Shown piece by piece: positions 16,621-26,083 of a stretch of DNA of 64,000 nt. Position numbers and translations under genes: made by a program. The stretch spans positions 4,328,501 through 4,392,500 of the forward strand of contig NZ_JARKIN010000001.1 in the NCBI RefSeq assembly GCF_029351045.1, written 5' to 3'. Numbering within the stretch: position 1 is the stretch's first letter; every line of letters begins with the position of its first letter. Below the pieces are notes generated by a model. That model saw only the letters and a program-made list of their open reading frames with translations. It was not told the DNA's origin and did no database searches. This DNA is from Streptomyces sp. WMMB303 (lineage in GTDB: Bacteria; Actinomycetota; Actinomycetes; Streptomycetales; Streptomycetaceae).

Positions 16621-18531
16621 ATGACGGTCCCGCCTGAAGAAGGGCTCTCCCTCGCGCAGGACTTCCCGGACGCCACATACGAGCAGTGGCAGCAGCTCGT
16701 CTCCGGGGTTCTGCGCAAGACGGGAGCGACGGTCCCGGACGCCTCCGAGCCCGAGTCCGCCCTCACCACCACGCTCACCGACGGCATCGACGTACGCCCC
16801 CTGTACACGAGGGAATCCACGGGGGAAGTCACGGGAGAGGTGCGGGGCGGCCCGCGGGGGTTCCCCGGGTTCGCACCCTTCACCAGGGGATCCCGCGCCG
16901 AGGGCAACGCCGCGCACGGCTGGGACGTGCGGCAGCGGCACACGCGTGCCGACGCCACGGGGACCCGCGAGGCGGTGCTGGGCGACCTGGAGAACGGTGT
17001 CACCTCCGTCTGGCTGACGGTGGGCGAGGGCGGGCTGCCGATCGAGGATCTGGAGCGTGCCCTGGAGGGCGTCTATCTCGACCTGGCGCCGGTGGTACTG
17101 GAGCCGGGCGCCGACTTCGGACGGGCGGCCGCCGAACTGCGGCGGCTGCGCGGGCGGCTGACGGGCGGTGCGGAGCCCGCCGCCGGAAGCCTGCTGGGAG
17201 CCGATCCGCTGGGGTACGCGGCACGCACCGGAGCGCACGAGGCGGTACCTGAGCTGCGCCGCGAGGCTGCGGCGCTGGCGGAGGAGTGCGGGCGGCGCGA
17301 TCCGGGGCTGGGCACCTACGCGGTGGACACGCTGCCGTACCACGAGGCGGGTGGCACTCCCGCACGGGAACTGGGCTGCGCCCTGGCGACCGGAGTGGCC
17401 TATCTGCGGGACATGACGGCTGCCGGGATGTCGGTGGAGGCGGCCTGCCGGCAGTTGGAGTTCCGGTACGCCGCGACGGCGGACCAGTTCACCAGCATGG
17501 CGGCGCTGCGTGCGGCACGCCGACTCTGGTCGCGTGTCGTACAGGCGTGCGGTGCCCCCTCCCGTGCGGGCGCCCAGCGGCAGCACGCGGTGACCTCGGC
17601 GGTGATGATGACCCGTCGCGACCCGTGGGTGAACATGCTCCGTACGACAGTGGCGACGCTGGCGGCCGGGGCCGGGGGCGCGGACGCCGTCACCGTGCTG
17701 CCGTTCGACGACGCGCTCGGCCTGCCGGACGGGTTCGCCCGCCGGATCGCCCGCAACACCTCCACCATCCTGCTGGAGGAGTCTCATCTGGCGGGGGTGA
17801 TCGACCCGGCGGGCGGCTCCTGGTATGTGGAGGCGCTCACCGACGAGTTGGCCCGCGCCGCCTGGGCCTGGTTCCAGGAGATCGAAGGTGCGGGCGGCAT
17901 GGCGGCCGCGCTGCGCGACGGGCTGGTCGAGGCGCGGCTGCGCGAGGGCTGGACGGAACGCGGCCGGGCGCTGGCGCACCGGAGCGAACCGATCACCGGC
18001 GTCAGCGAGTTCCCGCTGCTGGACGAGCGGCCCGTGGAGCGGGAACCGGCGCCCGAGCGGCCCCGCGGCGGGCTGCCGAGGGTGCGCCGGGACGACCGGT
18101 TCGAGGCGCTGCGGGCCCGCTCGGACGCGCACCTGGCGGCGACCGGTGTTCGCCCGAAACTGTTCCTGGCGGCGCTGGGCCCGGCAGCCGTGCACACCGC
18201 ACGGGTCTCGTTCGCCGCCAACCTCGCCCGCGCCGGGGGCATCGAGCCGGTGCACGACCCGGTGACGGTGGACGCACGGAACGCGGGCGCGGCCTTCGAG
18301 GGCAGCGGCGCCTCGGTGGCCTGCCTGTGCTCCAGCGACACGCTCTACGCCGAGCAGGCGGCGGACGTGGCCGCCGCGCTCCGGGCGGCGGGTGCCACCC
18401 GGGTGCTGCTGGCGGGCCGACCCGGGGAAGCCGAGTCCGCCGATTTCGGCGTCGACGGGTTCGTCCACGCGGGCGGCGATGCCGTCGCCCTCCTCACCTC
18501 CCTTCTCGACTGCATGGAGGTCGACGCATGA
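16621..18531 (+). CDS. mutA: methylmalonyl-CoA mutase small subunit
   Basis: The product is 636 aa. It is the non-catalytic partner of MutB in the adenosylcobalamin-dependent interconversion of (R)-methylmalonyl-CoA and succinyl-CoA. The barrel segment shows YHEAGGTPARELGCALATGVAYL, and IDPAGGSWYVE is typical. The C-terminal flavodoxin-like domain (from about 510) lacks the cobalamin DxHxxG motif (LGPAAVHTARVSF in its place), as expected for this subunit. It overlaps mutB by four bases (ATGA). Confidence 0.92.
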   Translation: MTVPPEEGLSLAQDFPDATYEQWQQLVSGVLRKTGATVPDASEPESALTTTLTDGIDVRPLYTRESTGEVTGEVRGGPRGFPGFAPFTRGSRAEGNAAHGWDVRQRHTRADATGTREAVLGDLENGVTSVWLTVGEGGLPIEDLERALEGVYLDLAPVVLEPGADFGRAAAELRRLRGRLTGGAEPAAGSLLGADPLGYAARTGAHEAVPELRREAAALAEECGRRDPGLGTYAVDTLPYHEAGGTPARELGCALATGVAYLRDMTAAGMSVEAACRQLEFRYAATADQFTSMAALRAARRLWSRVVQACGAPSRAGAQRQHAVTSAVMMTRRDPWVNMLRTTVATLAAGAGGADAVTVLPFDDALGLPDGFARRIARNTSTILLEESHLAGVIDPAGGSWYVEALTDELARAAWAWFQEIEGAGGMAAALRDGLVEARLREGWTERGRALAHRSEPITGVSEFPLLDERPVEREPAPERPRGGLPRVRRDDRFEALRARSDAHLAATGVRPKLFLAALGPAAVHTARVSFAANLARAGGIEPVHDPVTVDARNAGAAFEGSGASVACLCSSDTLYAEQAADVAAALRAAGATRVLLAGRPGEAESADFGVDGFVHAGGDAVALLTSLLDCMEVDA

Positions 18532-20822
18532 GCCGCCGGACGACAGGGCCTCACACGGAACCGGCGAGCCCGGTGCCCGACTTCACGACCGTCGGACTGG
18601 AGGGCCCGGAGCCCTCCGAGGGCACCGCCGGGCAGTGGCGCGAGGCGGTCGCGGAGCGGACCGGGCGCGAGGTCCCGGAGCTGGACTGGAACACGCCCGA
18701 GGGCATCGCGGTCAAGCCGCTCTACACGGACGAGGACCTGCGGGGGCTCGACTTCCTGGAGACCTATCCGGGGATCGCCCCGTATCTGCGGGGCCCGTAT
18801 CCGACGATGTACGTCAACCAGCCCTGGACCATCCGCCAGTACGCGGGCTTCTCCACCGCGGAGGAGTCCAACGCCTTCTACCGGCGCAATCTGGCGGCCG
18901 GGCAGAAGGGGCTGTCCGTCGCGTTCGACCTGCCCACCCACCGGGGCTACGACAGCGACCACCCGCGGGTGACGGGCGATGTCGGGATGGCGGGCGTGGC
19001 GATCGACTCGCTCTACGACATGCGGCAGCTCTTCGACGGCATTCCGCTGGACCGGATGACGGTGTCGATGACGATGAACGGCGCGGTGCTGCCGGTGCTG
19101 GCGCTCTACATCGTCGCGGCCGAGGAGCAGGGTGTACCGCCGGAGAAGCTGGCGGGGACCATCCAGAACGACATCCTCAAGGAGTTCATGGTCCGCAACA
19201 CCTACATCTATCCGCCGCAGCCCTCCATGCGGATCATCTCCGACATCTTCGCGTACACCTCGCAGAAGATGCCGCGCTACAACTCCATCTCCATCTCCGG
19301 CTACCACATCCAGGAGGCCGGGGCGACGGCGGATCTGGAGCTGGCCTACACCCTGGCGGACGGAGTGGAGTACCTGCGGGCCGGGATGGCGGCGGGGATG
19401 GACGTGGACGCGTTCGCACCGCGGCTGTCCTTCTTCTGGGCGATCGGCATGAACTTCTTCATGGAGGTCGCCAAGCTGCGCGCGGCGCGGCTGCTGTGGG
19501 CGAAGCTGGTGTCGCGGTTCGGCCCGCAGAACCCCAAGTCGCTCTCGCTGCGCACCCACTCGCAGACCTCGGGCTGGTCGCTGACTGCGCAGGACGTGTT
19601 CAACAACGTCACCCGTACCTGTGTCGAGGCGATGGCAGCGACCCAGGGGCACACCCAGTCGCTGCACACCAATGCGCTGGACGAGGCGCTGGCGCTGCCG
19701 ACGGACTTCTCCGCGCGGATCGCCCGCAACACGCAGCTCCTGCTGCAGCAGGAGTCGGGCACCTGCCGGGTGATCGACCCGTGGGGCGGCAGCGCCTACG
19801 TGGAGCGGCTCACCCACGACCTGGCGCGCCGGGCCTGGCAGCACATCGAGGAGGTCGAGGCCGCGGGCGGGATGGCCGAGGCCATCGACGCGGGCATCCC
19901 CAAGCTGCGCGTCGAGGAGGCGGCGGCGCGCACCCAGGCCCGGATCGACTCCGGCCGGCAGCCGGTGATCGGGGTCAACAAGTACCGGGCGGTCGACGAC
20001 GAGCAGATCGACGTGCTGAAGGTCGACAACTCGGCGGTGCGGGCCCAGCAGGTCGAGAAGCTGCGGCGGCTGCGCGCCGAACGGGACGAGGCGGCCTGCG
20101 GAGCGGCCCTGGAGGCGCTCACCCGGGCCGCAGGAGCCGCTTCGGGACCGGGCCTGGAGAACAACCTGCTGGCGCTCGCGGTGGACGCGGCGCGGGCCAT
20201 GGCCACCGTCGGGGAGATCTCGGACGCGTTGGAGAAGGTGTACGGGCGGCACGCGGGCCAGATCCGTACGATTTCCGGTGTGTACCGCGAGGAGGCCGGA
20301 GTGTCGTCGTCCCTGACCCGCACCCGCGAACTGGTGGACGCCTTCGAGGAGGCGGAGGGCCGCAGGCCGCGGCTGCTGGTGGCCAAGATGGGGCAGGACG
20401 GCCACGACCGCGGGCAGAAGGTGATCGCCACCGCCTTCGCCGACCTGGGGTTCGACGTCGACGTCGGCCCGCTGTTCCAGACTCCGGCGGAGGTGGCGCG
20501 GCAGGCGGTCGAGGCGGACGCGCACATCGTGGGCGTCTCCTCGCTGGCGGCCGGTCACCTCACCCTGGTCCCGGCGCTGCGCGAGGAGCTCGCCGCGGCG
20601 GGCCGGGACGACATCATGATCGTCGTCGGCGGGGTGATCCCGCCCGCCGACGTGGAGGCGCTGCACCGGGCGGGCGCGACGGCCGTCTTCCCGCCCGGCA
20701 CGGTCATCCCGGACGCGGCCTACGACCTGGTACGCAAGCTGGCCGCGGAGCTGGGCCACCCCGCGGGACCGGGCGGCGCGGAGGGACCGGACCGGGAGGC
20801 CGCCGAGGGCCGTGAGGGCTGA
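18528..20822 (+). CDS. mutB: methylmalonyl-CoA mutase large catalytic subunit
   Basis: The product is 764 aa. The barrel domain contains YPTMYVNQPWTIRQYAGF, SVAFDLPTHRGYDSDHPRV, TMNGAVLPVLALY and RTHSQTSGWSLT. The C-terminal cobalamin-binding domain has DGHDRG (DxHxxG) near residue 625, then SSLAAGH and VVGGVIPP. All key motifs look intact. It is coupled to mutA upstream and overlaps the meaB start by 11 bases. It links propionate and odd-chain catabolism, and methylmalonyl supply for polyketides, to the TCA cycle. Confidence 0.95.
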   Translation: MSRRTTGPHTEPASPVPDFTTVGLEGPEPSEGTAGQWREAVAERTGREVPELDWNTPEGIAVKPLYTDEDLRGLDFLETYPGIAPYLRGPYPTMYVNQPWTIRQYAGFSTAEESNAFYRRNLAAGQKGLSVAFDLPTHRGYDSDHPRVTGDVGMAGVAIDSLYDMRQLFDGIPLDRMTVSMTMNGAVLPVLALYIVAAEEQGVPPEKLAGTIQNDILKEFMVRNTYIYPPQPSMRIISDIFAYTSQKMPRYNSISISGYHIQEAGATADLELAYTLADGVEYLRAGMAAGMDVDAFAPRLSFFWAIGMNFFMEVAKLRAARLLWAKLVSRFGPQNPKSLSLRTHSQTSGWSLTAQDVFNNVTRTCVEAMAATQGHTQSLHTNALDEALALPTDFSARIARNTQLLLQQESGTCRVIDPWGGSAYVERLTHDLARRAWQHIEEVEAAGGMAEAIDAGIPKLRVEEAAARTQARIDSGRQPVIGVNKYRAVDDEQIDVLKVDNSAVRAQQVEKLRRLRAERDEAACGAALEALTRAAGAASGPGLENNLLALAVDAARAMATVGEISDALEKVYGRHAGQIRTISGVYREEAGVSSSLTRTRELVDAFEEAEGRRPRLLVAKMGQDGHDRGQKVIATAFADLGFDVDVGPLFQTPAEVARQAVEADAHIVGVSSLAAGHLTLVPALREELAAAGRDDIMIVVGGVIPPADVEALHRAGATAVFPPGTVIPDAAYDLVRKLAAELGHPAGPGGAEGPDREAAEGREG

Positions 20823-21822
20823 GCGGGTGCCCCGGGCGATCGACATCGACAGCTACGCCGAGGGCGTGCTGGCGGGCTCCCGCGCGTACATCGCCCGTGC
20901 GATCACGCTGGTGGAGTCGCGCCGGGCCGACCACCGGGAGCTGGCCCAGCAGTTGCTGACGGTGCTGTTGCCGCACGCGGGCGGCGCCCGGCGGGTGGGG
21001 ATCAGCGGGGTGCCCGGGGTCGGCAAGTCGACCTTCATCGATGCGCTGGGCACGCTGCTGACCGAGCGCGGCCACCGGGTGGCGGTGCTGGCGGTGGACC
21101 CCTCCTCCACCCGCACGGGCGGCTCCATCCTGGGCGACAAGACCCGGATGGAACGTCTCGCCGTCAACCCCGACGCCTTCGTACGCCCCTCCCCCACCGC
21201 GGGGACGCTGGGCGGGGTCGCCAAGGCCACCCGCGAGACGATGCTGGTGATGGAGGCCGCCGGCTACGACGTCGTACTGGTGGAGACGGTCGGCGTCGGC
21301 CAGTCGGAGGCGACCGTCGCGCAGATGGTCGACTCCTTTCTGCTGCTGTCCCTGGCCCGCACCGGCGATCAGCTCCAGGGCATCAAGAAGGGCGTCCTGG
21401 AGATCGCCGACGTGCTGGCCGTCAACAAGGCGGACGGCCCGCACGAGCGGGACGCCCGCTCGGCGGCCCGTGAGCTGGCGGGTGCGCTGCGGCTGATGCG
21501 GGCGTCCGACGCGGCGTGGACCGCGCCGGTCCTCACCTGCAGCGGCCGCGAGGGCACCGGTCTGGCCGAGGTGTGGGACCGGCTGGAGCGGCACCGCGCG
21601 GTGCTGGAGTCGACCGGGGAGCTGGCCGCCAAGCGCCGCGACCAGCAGGTCGAGTGGGTGTGGTCGATGGTCCGCGACGATCTGCTCAGCCGTCTCGAAC
21701 AGCACCCGGAGGTGCGGCGGCTGGCACCGCTGCTGGAGGAGCAGGTCCGCGAGGGCGGGCTGACCGCGACGCTGGCGGCTCAGCGGATCGTGCAGGCGTT
21801 CGGCCTGCCGCGGGCTGACTGA
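20812..21822 (+). CDS. meaB: MeaB GTPase chaperone of methylmalonyl-CoA mutase
   Basis: The product is 336 aa of the MeaB/ArgK G3E GTPase family. The P-loop GVPGVGKS is near residues 66-73, followed by DPSSTRTGGSILGDKTRM, the VETVGVGQSE switch and NKAD base specificity. MeaB guards loading and protection of the cobalamin in mutase. The GTG at 20812 overlaps mutB; an in-frame GTG at 20827 is an alternative start closer to GAGG. Confidence 0.9.
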   Translation: MRAERVPRAIDIDSYAEGVLAGSRAYIARAITLVESRRADHRELAQQLLTVLLPHAGGARRVGISGVPGVGKSTFIDALGTLLTERGHRVAVLAVDPSSTRTGGSILGDKTRMERLAVNPDAFVRPSPTAGTLGGVAKATRETMLVMEAAGYDVVLVETVGVGQSEATVAQMVDSFLLLSLARTGDQLQGIKKGVLEIADVLAVNKADGPHERDARSAARELAGALRLMRASDAAWTAPVLTCSGREGTGLAEVWDRLERHRAVLESTGELAAKRRDQQVEWVWSMVRDDLLSRLEQHPEVRRLAPLLEEQVREGGLTATLAAQRIVQAFGLPRAD

Positions 21823-22155
21823 CCAGCTCCGGTCTCCGGTTTCCGGCGGGCCGCATCGTGAGACGGGGCAGGCTGCGCGGGGGCGTGGGGCGAGAGAATT
21901 CGAGAATCGTCGCTGCGATTTCCTTGGGCGCCGGAATCAACCGCGCAGAGCGCGTTCAGCAACCGTAAAGAACCCCAGAAGGCCGCGCGGGCAACGGATT
22001 CCGTCGACTGGAGCTCTTGACTCCGGTTCGCCGCAGGGGCTTGTATGCGGCGACCGGGCCGCGTTCCGGCACCCGCACATTCCGCACCGCCGCTCGGTGC
22101 GCCACCGGAGGGGATACCGCACCCCGCCCAGCACGCACGGTACGAACGGAACAGC
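21823..22155 (+). other. intergenic region before the APC permease, weak promoter
   Basis: No gene is supported in these 333 bases. A TTGACT at 22017-22022 with TTGTAT at 22041-22046 (18-base spacer) is a weak promoter candidate for the permease. Several CCGG-rich short repeats follow the meaB stop without forming a clear hairpin. Confidence 0.35.
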
Positions 22156-23574
22156 ATGACCGACACGCGCGAAGCAGCCAGCAGGCCACGGCTCACCCGC
22201 TCCATCGGCGTCGTGGGCGGCACGCTGCTCACCCTCTCCTGCCTGACCCCGGCCTCGTCCCTCTTCGTGATCGTGCCGGACTCGTTCGGCACGCTGGGCA
22301 CCGGGACCGCGCTCGCCCTCACCGTCGCCGCTCTGCTGTGCGTCGGCGTCGCCCTCACCTACTCCGAGCTGGGCACCCTGATCCCCAGCTCGGGCGGCGA
22401 GTACGCGATGGTCGGCACCCTGCTGGGCAGGCTGGCGGGCTGGCTGGTGTTCGTCCTGTCGCTGACCGTCGTCATGATCGTGCCGCCGATCATCGCGCTG
22501 GGCACCGCCGACTACCTCGCCCCCCTCGTGCACCTCGATCCGCGGTTCGCCGCGGCCGCCGTGATGCTGCTGTCCACCGCCATGGGTCTGCTGGACCTGC
22601 GGGCCAACGCCTGGATCACCGGCGTCTTCCTCGCCCTGGAGGTGGTGGGCGCCGCCGTCGTCGCCGTACTGGGCTTCACCCACACCCGGCGCTCCGCCTC
22701 GGTACTGGTGCACCCGGTCATGGACGGCGGGCACGGCCATACGGCACCGGTCACGGCCGGGCTGATCGTCGCCGGGCTCGCCACCGCGCTCTTCATCCTG
22801 CAGGGCTTCTCGACCGCCGTGTATCTGGCCGAGGAGATGGAGAACCCGCGGCGCACCGTGGCCCGCACCGTGCTGTGGACTCTCGCCCTCGGGTTCACGG
22901 TGGTCATCGTCCCGGTCGTCGCGATCACCCTGGGCGCACCGGATCTGCGGGCCCTCGCCGCCGGCGACATCGCGGGCATGGTCCGGGGCTGGAGCAACTC
23001 GGCCGTCGGAACGTTCATCAGCCTGTGCATCGCGCTGGCGATCATCAACGCCGCCATCGTCATGGTCATCCAGAACTCGCGGGTGGTCTTCGCCTCAGCG
23101 CGGGACTCCGCCTGGCCCGCGCCGGTCAACCGCGCCTTCTCCCGGCTCGGCAAGCGCTTCGGCTCCCCCTGGGTGGCCACACTCGTGGTCGGCGTACCCG
23201 GCGCGCTCCTGTGCTTCGTCGACCTGGACCTGTTGAGCGAGGTCACCGGCGTCGCGGTGGCAGGCATGTACGTCTTCGTCGCGCTCGGCGCCCTCGCGGC
23301 CCGACGCGCGGAGTTCAAGCACCGGGCCGCCTGGCGCATGCCGCTGTGGCCGGTGCTCCCCGCGCTGCTGATGGCGGTACTGCTGTGGGTCCTGTTCCGG
23401 CAGAGCCCGGAGAGCCTCGCCGTCACCGGCGGCATCGTCCTCGTCGCGGTCGCCTACTGGGCGCTCTATCTGCGCCCGCGCCGGCAGACCCGCTGGGTCA
23501 TCGCCGTCCCCGAGGACGGGCAGGCTCCGGCGGCCCGCGAGGACAGCGCCGCCGAGACGCTCCAGCCGGTCTGA
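22156..23574 (+). CDS. APC-family amino acid permease
   Basis: The product is 472 aa with about 12 hydrophobic membrane segments. The first segment GVVGGTLLTLSCLTPASSLF and the early SSGGEYAMVG match the APC superfamily. A cytoplasmic QNSRVVFASARDSAWP segment is typical. The C-terminus is hydrophilic. The substrate cannot be read. The ATG at 22156 has only a weak ribosome site; a longer reading from 22045 adds a basic tail with no membrane logic. Confidence 0.8.
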   Translation: MTDTREAASRPRLTRSIGVVGGTLLTLSCLTPASSLFVIVPDSFGTLGTGTALALTVAALLCVGVALTYSELGTLIPSSGGEYAMVGTLLGRLAGWLVFVLSLTVVMIVPPIIALGTADYLAPLVHLDPRFAAAAVMLLSTAMGLLDLRANAWITGVFLALEVVGAAVVAVLGFTHTRRSASVLVHPVMDGGHGHTAPVTAGLIVAGLATALFILQGFSTAVYLAEEMENPRRTVARTVLWTLALGFTVVIVPVVAITLGAPDLRALAAGDIAGMVRGWSNSAVGTFISLCIALAIINAAIVMVIQNSRVVFASARDSAWPAPVNRAFSRLGKRFGSPWVATLVVGVPGALLCFVDLDLLSEVTGVAVAGMYVFVALGALAARRAEFKHRAAWRMPLWPVLPALLMAVLLWVLFRQSPESLAVTGGIVLVAVAYWALYLRPRRQTRWVIAVPEDGQAPAAREDSAAETLQPV

Positions 23575-23849
23575 GGTGACGGGGCGCGCCGCCGCAGCGG
23601 ACGTTCCGGTGCGATCCGTACGATCCACGCCGCACCCGCCCCGCGTCTCCGGCCTGGTATGTCCTGAACTGTTCTGACCTGCAGTTCTGTGACACAGACG
23701 AGACCGGAGACAGAGCTTCCGGTCCGGGATCGGCCGATAGGGTCTGCTACGCAAACGCGGGGGCACGCACGTTAAGCATCAAGCGCAGGCGTCTCCCCCC
23801 GCCGCTCTGCACCCACGCTCAGGGGTGCCGATCGCCGAGGAGGGGAGCC
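23575..23849 (+). promoter_or_regulatory. regulatory region of the membrane protein/mycosin operon
   Basis: Two overlapping inverted repeats are present: GAACTG/CAGTTC (23666-23671 with 23682-23687) and TCTGTG/CACAGA (23686-23691 with 23693-23698, one central base). Downstream, TAGGGT at 23738-23743 is a candidate -10 with no good -35, which would suit activator-dependent expression. A strong GAGGAGGGGAG precedes the ATG at 23850. Confidence 0.35.
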
Positions 23850-24800
23850 ATGTCCTACCCGAGCCCACCCGAGCCCCCAGGCAGCGCCGGGGGCTACGGG
23901 CGGCAGCCGGGCCCGCCGCCCGCGATGCCGCCCTGTCCGCCGCCCGACCCGCCCGGCCCGCCCGGCATGCCTCCGGGCCCGGGTGGCCCCTCCCCGCAGG
24001 GGGTGCCGGGACCGCAGCCGGGCATGCCGCTGCCGCCACCCAAGAAGAACACCGGTCGCACCTGCCTCACCGCGTTCCTCGGCGTTGTCGGCGCCCTGGC
24101 ACTCCTCGCAGGCGGCGCACTGGCGGCGCACACCGTCTCCAACGCGCAGCAGGACATCCCCAACCGCACCGGCTACGGACCGGCCATGTGGCGCAACCAA
24201 CCGGTGGACAAGCTCTTCCCCAAGGCACTGGGGCCGAAGGCGGACGCCCAGTCCGGAGCGGACGATCCGAAGAGCGCCGAGTGGCACCGGCTGGGCATAT
24301 CCGAGAAGACCGGCTGTGCCGACGCGCTGACCGGGGCGCTGGCGGCGGAGGCGGAGAAGCGTGGCTGCAAGGCGGTACTGCGCGCCACATACGCCGACCC
24401 GACGGGCAACTTCGTCGCCACCGTGGCCCTGATCGTGCTGCCCGAGGTCGAGGACCCCGAGGAGGGAATAGGCACTTTCTTCGACGCGGAGCGCGACAAG
24501 GACACCGAGAGCCACGGAGTCAAAGCGCTCCGGGTGCCCGACACAGTGGCCGCCGGCTGGAAGGACTCCCGGCGCAACGGTTCGGACGGAATGCAGGCCA
24601 CCGGCCTGCATCTGCCCTACGCCGTCGCGGCCTCGGCCGGATCGGCGGACGGCCGCAAGGCGGGCCGGCTGCCCGGGCAGTGGGGCCGCACCGAACACGA
24701 CGCCAAGTCGGACCGGATGCCCTGGCGGGAAGGGGCCGAGACCCTCGCCCACGACCTGGACGTGCACCTCGGTGACCTGCTGATGGAGGAGACGTCATGA
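23850..24800 (+). CDS. proline-rich single-pass membrane protein coupled to mycosin
   Basis: The product is 316 aa. Residues 1-65 are extremely rich in Pro and Gly. One membrane segment follows at about 70-93 (FLGVVGALALLAGGALAA), then an outside domain of about 220 residues with two cysteines (GCADALTG and KRGCKAV). I do not recognise the outer domain. The start follows GAGGAGGGGAG. The stop overlaps the protease start (ATGA), so the two are likely made together and may interact. Confidence 0.65.
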   Translation: MSYPSPPEPPGSAGGYGRQPGPPPAMPPCPPPDPPGPPGMPPGPGGPSPQGVPGPQPGMPLPPPKKNTGRTCLTAFLGVVGALALLAGGALAAHTVSNAQQDIPNRTGYGPAMWRNQPVDKLFPKALGPKADAQSGADDPKSAEWHRLGISEKTGCADALTGALAAEAEKRGCKAVLRATYADPTGNFVATVALIVLPEVEDPEEGIGTFFDAERDKDTESHGVKALRVPDTVAAGWKDSRRNGSDGMQATGLHLPYAVAASAGSADGRKAGRLPGQWGRTEHDAKSDRMPWREGAETLAHDLDVHLGDLLMEETS

Positions 24801-25987
24801 CGCGTCGACGGATCGGCACCGCGGTCGCCGCTGCCGGGCTGAGCGCGCTGCTGTGCGCGGTCACCGCAGCCCCCGCCCGGGCCGACACCCCCACCAGTTG
24901 GGAAGCGGAGGCGCTCGGACTGTCCTCGGCCCAGCGTGCCTCGCAGGGCGACGGCGTGAAGGTGGCCGTACTGGACAGCGGCGTCGAGAAGGACCACCCG
25001 GCCCTGGCCGGCAAGGTCACCACGGGGCCCGACTTCCTCAAGGACGGGCTGCAGCCCGGCGATCCGCGCTGGGGAGGCCACGGCACGGCCATGGCCTCCG
25101 ACGTGCTCAAGGTCGCCCCCAAAGCGGACATCCTGTCGGTGCGGGTGATCGACGACAAGAAGGAGCACGACCTCGACGAATGGAAGACCGGCCCCAGCCC
25201 GGTCGCGCAGGGCATCACCTACGCGGTCGACCACGGCGCCGACGTCATCTCCATGTCGCTGGGCGGCGACACCTTCGGGGCCTCCTTCGACGAGGAGGAG
25301 ACCAAGGCACTGGCGCACGCCGCCTACAAGGGGGTGACCGTGGTGGCCTCGGCGGGCAACGACGGCGACATCCTCAACGAGTCGTCCTACCCGGCCGGCT
25401 ACCCGGGGGTGATCGCGGTGGCCGCTGTCGCGCAGGGCGGCAGCCGGGCCGAGTTCTCCACGGTCCGGACGTACAACAGTGTCGCGGCACCCGGTGTGGG
25501 CATCGTCAGCGCGAAGAACACCGGCGGCTACGCGCCCGTCAACGGCACCTCGCCCGCGGCGGCCCTCACCTCCGGTGTGGTGGCACTGATGCTCGGCAAG
25601 GACCACAAGCTCAAACCCTCCCAGGTCCGGGCCATCCTGACCGACACGGCCGACCACCCGCCGGGCGGCTACGACCCGAGAGTGGGCCACGGGATGATCG
25701 ACGCGGCCGCGGCGGTACGCGCCGCGGCCGATCCGCCCGCCGACGGCGCGGCCGCCACCGCGTACAAGGGCAAGAAGTTCCTGACCACGCGGACCGACGT
25801 GAAGCCCACCCAGCACCCGCCGATGGAGACGGCGCCGCTGGCCATCGGCTCCTCGGTGGCGGGCGTCGGCCTGCTGATGGTCATCGGTGCCGTGGTGATC
25901 AGCCGGACGGGCCGGCGCCGTACCGCCGCGGCAGGACCGCCAGGCCCGCCGGGCACGGCAGGCCCCGGGGGCTTCCCCGGCCGGTAG
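24797..25987 (+). CDS. mycosin-like subtilisin protease (type VII secretion-associated)
   Basis: The product is 396 aa with a signal peptide ending near APARA-D. The S8 triad is complete: D60 in KVAVLDSG, H95 in GGHGTAMA and S252 in NGTSPAAA, with oxyanion N188 in SAGNDG. A membrane segment at about 346-368 is followed by a Pro/Gly-rich tail. This layout is that of mycosins, which sit on the outer membrane face near ESX/type VII machines. It is the second gene of a pair and lies 25 kb from the EssC-like ATPase. Confidence 0.85.
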   Translation: MTRRRIGTAVAAAGLSALLCAVTAAPARADTPTSWEAEALGLSSAQRASQGDGVKVAVLDSGVEKDHPALAGKVTTGPDFLKDGLQPGDPRWGGHGTAMASDVLKVAPKADILSVRVIDDKKEHDLDEWKTGPSPVAQGITYAVDHGADVISMSLGGDTFGASFDEEETKALAHAAYKGVTVVASAGNDGDILNESSYPAGYPGVIAVAAVAQGGSRAEFSTVRTYNSVAAPGVGIVSAKNTGGYAPVNGTSPAAALTSGVVALMLGKDHKLKPSQVRAILTDTADHPPGGYDPRVGHGMIDAAAAVRAAADPPADGAAATAYKGKKFLTTRTDVKPTQHPPMETAPLAIGSSVAGVGLLMVIGAVVISRTGRRRTAAAGPPGPPGTAGPGGFPGR

Positions 25988-26002
25988 CCGCCCGGACGGC
26001 AC

Positions 26003-26036
26003 GTGGGGCGCGGCGCCGCCTGGCGCCGCGCCCCAC
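26003..26036. terminator. strong bidirectional hairpin terminator
   Basis: A perfect 15-bp stem (26003-26017 with 26022-26036) closes a 4-base loop. It separates the convergent protease and CapA genes. Confidence 0.8.
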
Positions 26037-26083
26037 CCGTCGCGGTGGCCAGACCGGGGCGTTCCAGGAGCCTGGCCGCGCAG

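Noticed and set aside
24797..25987. Assigning the mycosin-like protease to the same operon as the EssC-like ATPase
   Set aside because: They are 25 kb apart with many unrelated genes and terminators between them; any shared function is only inferred.
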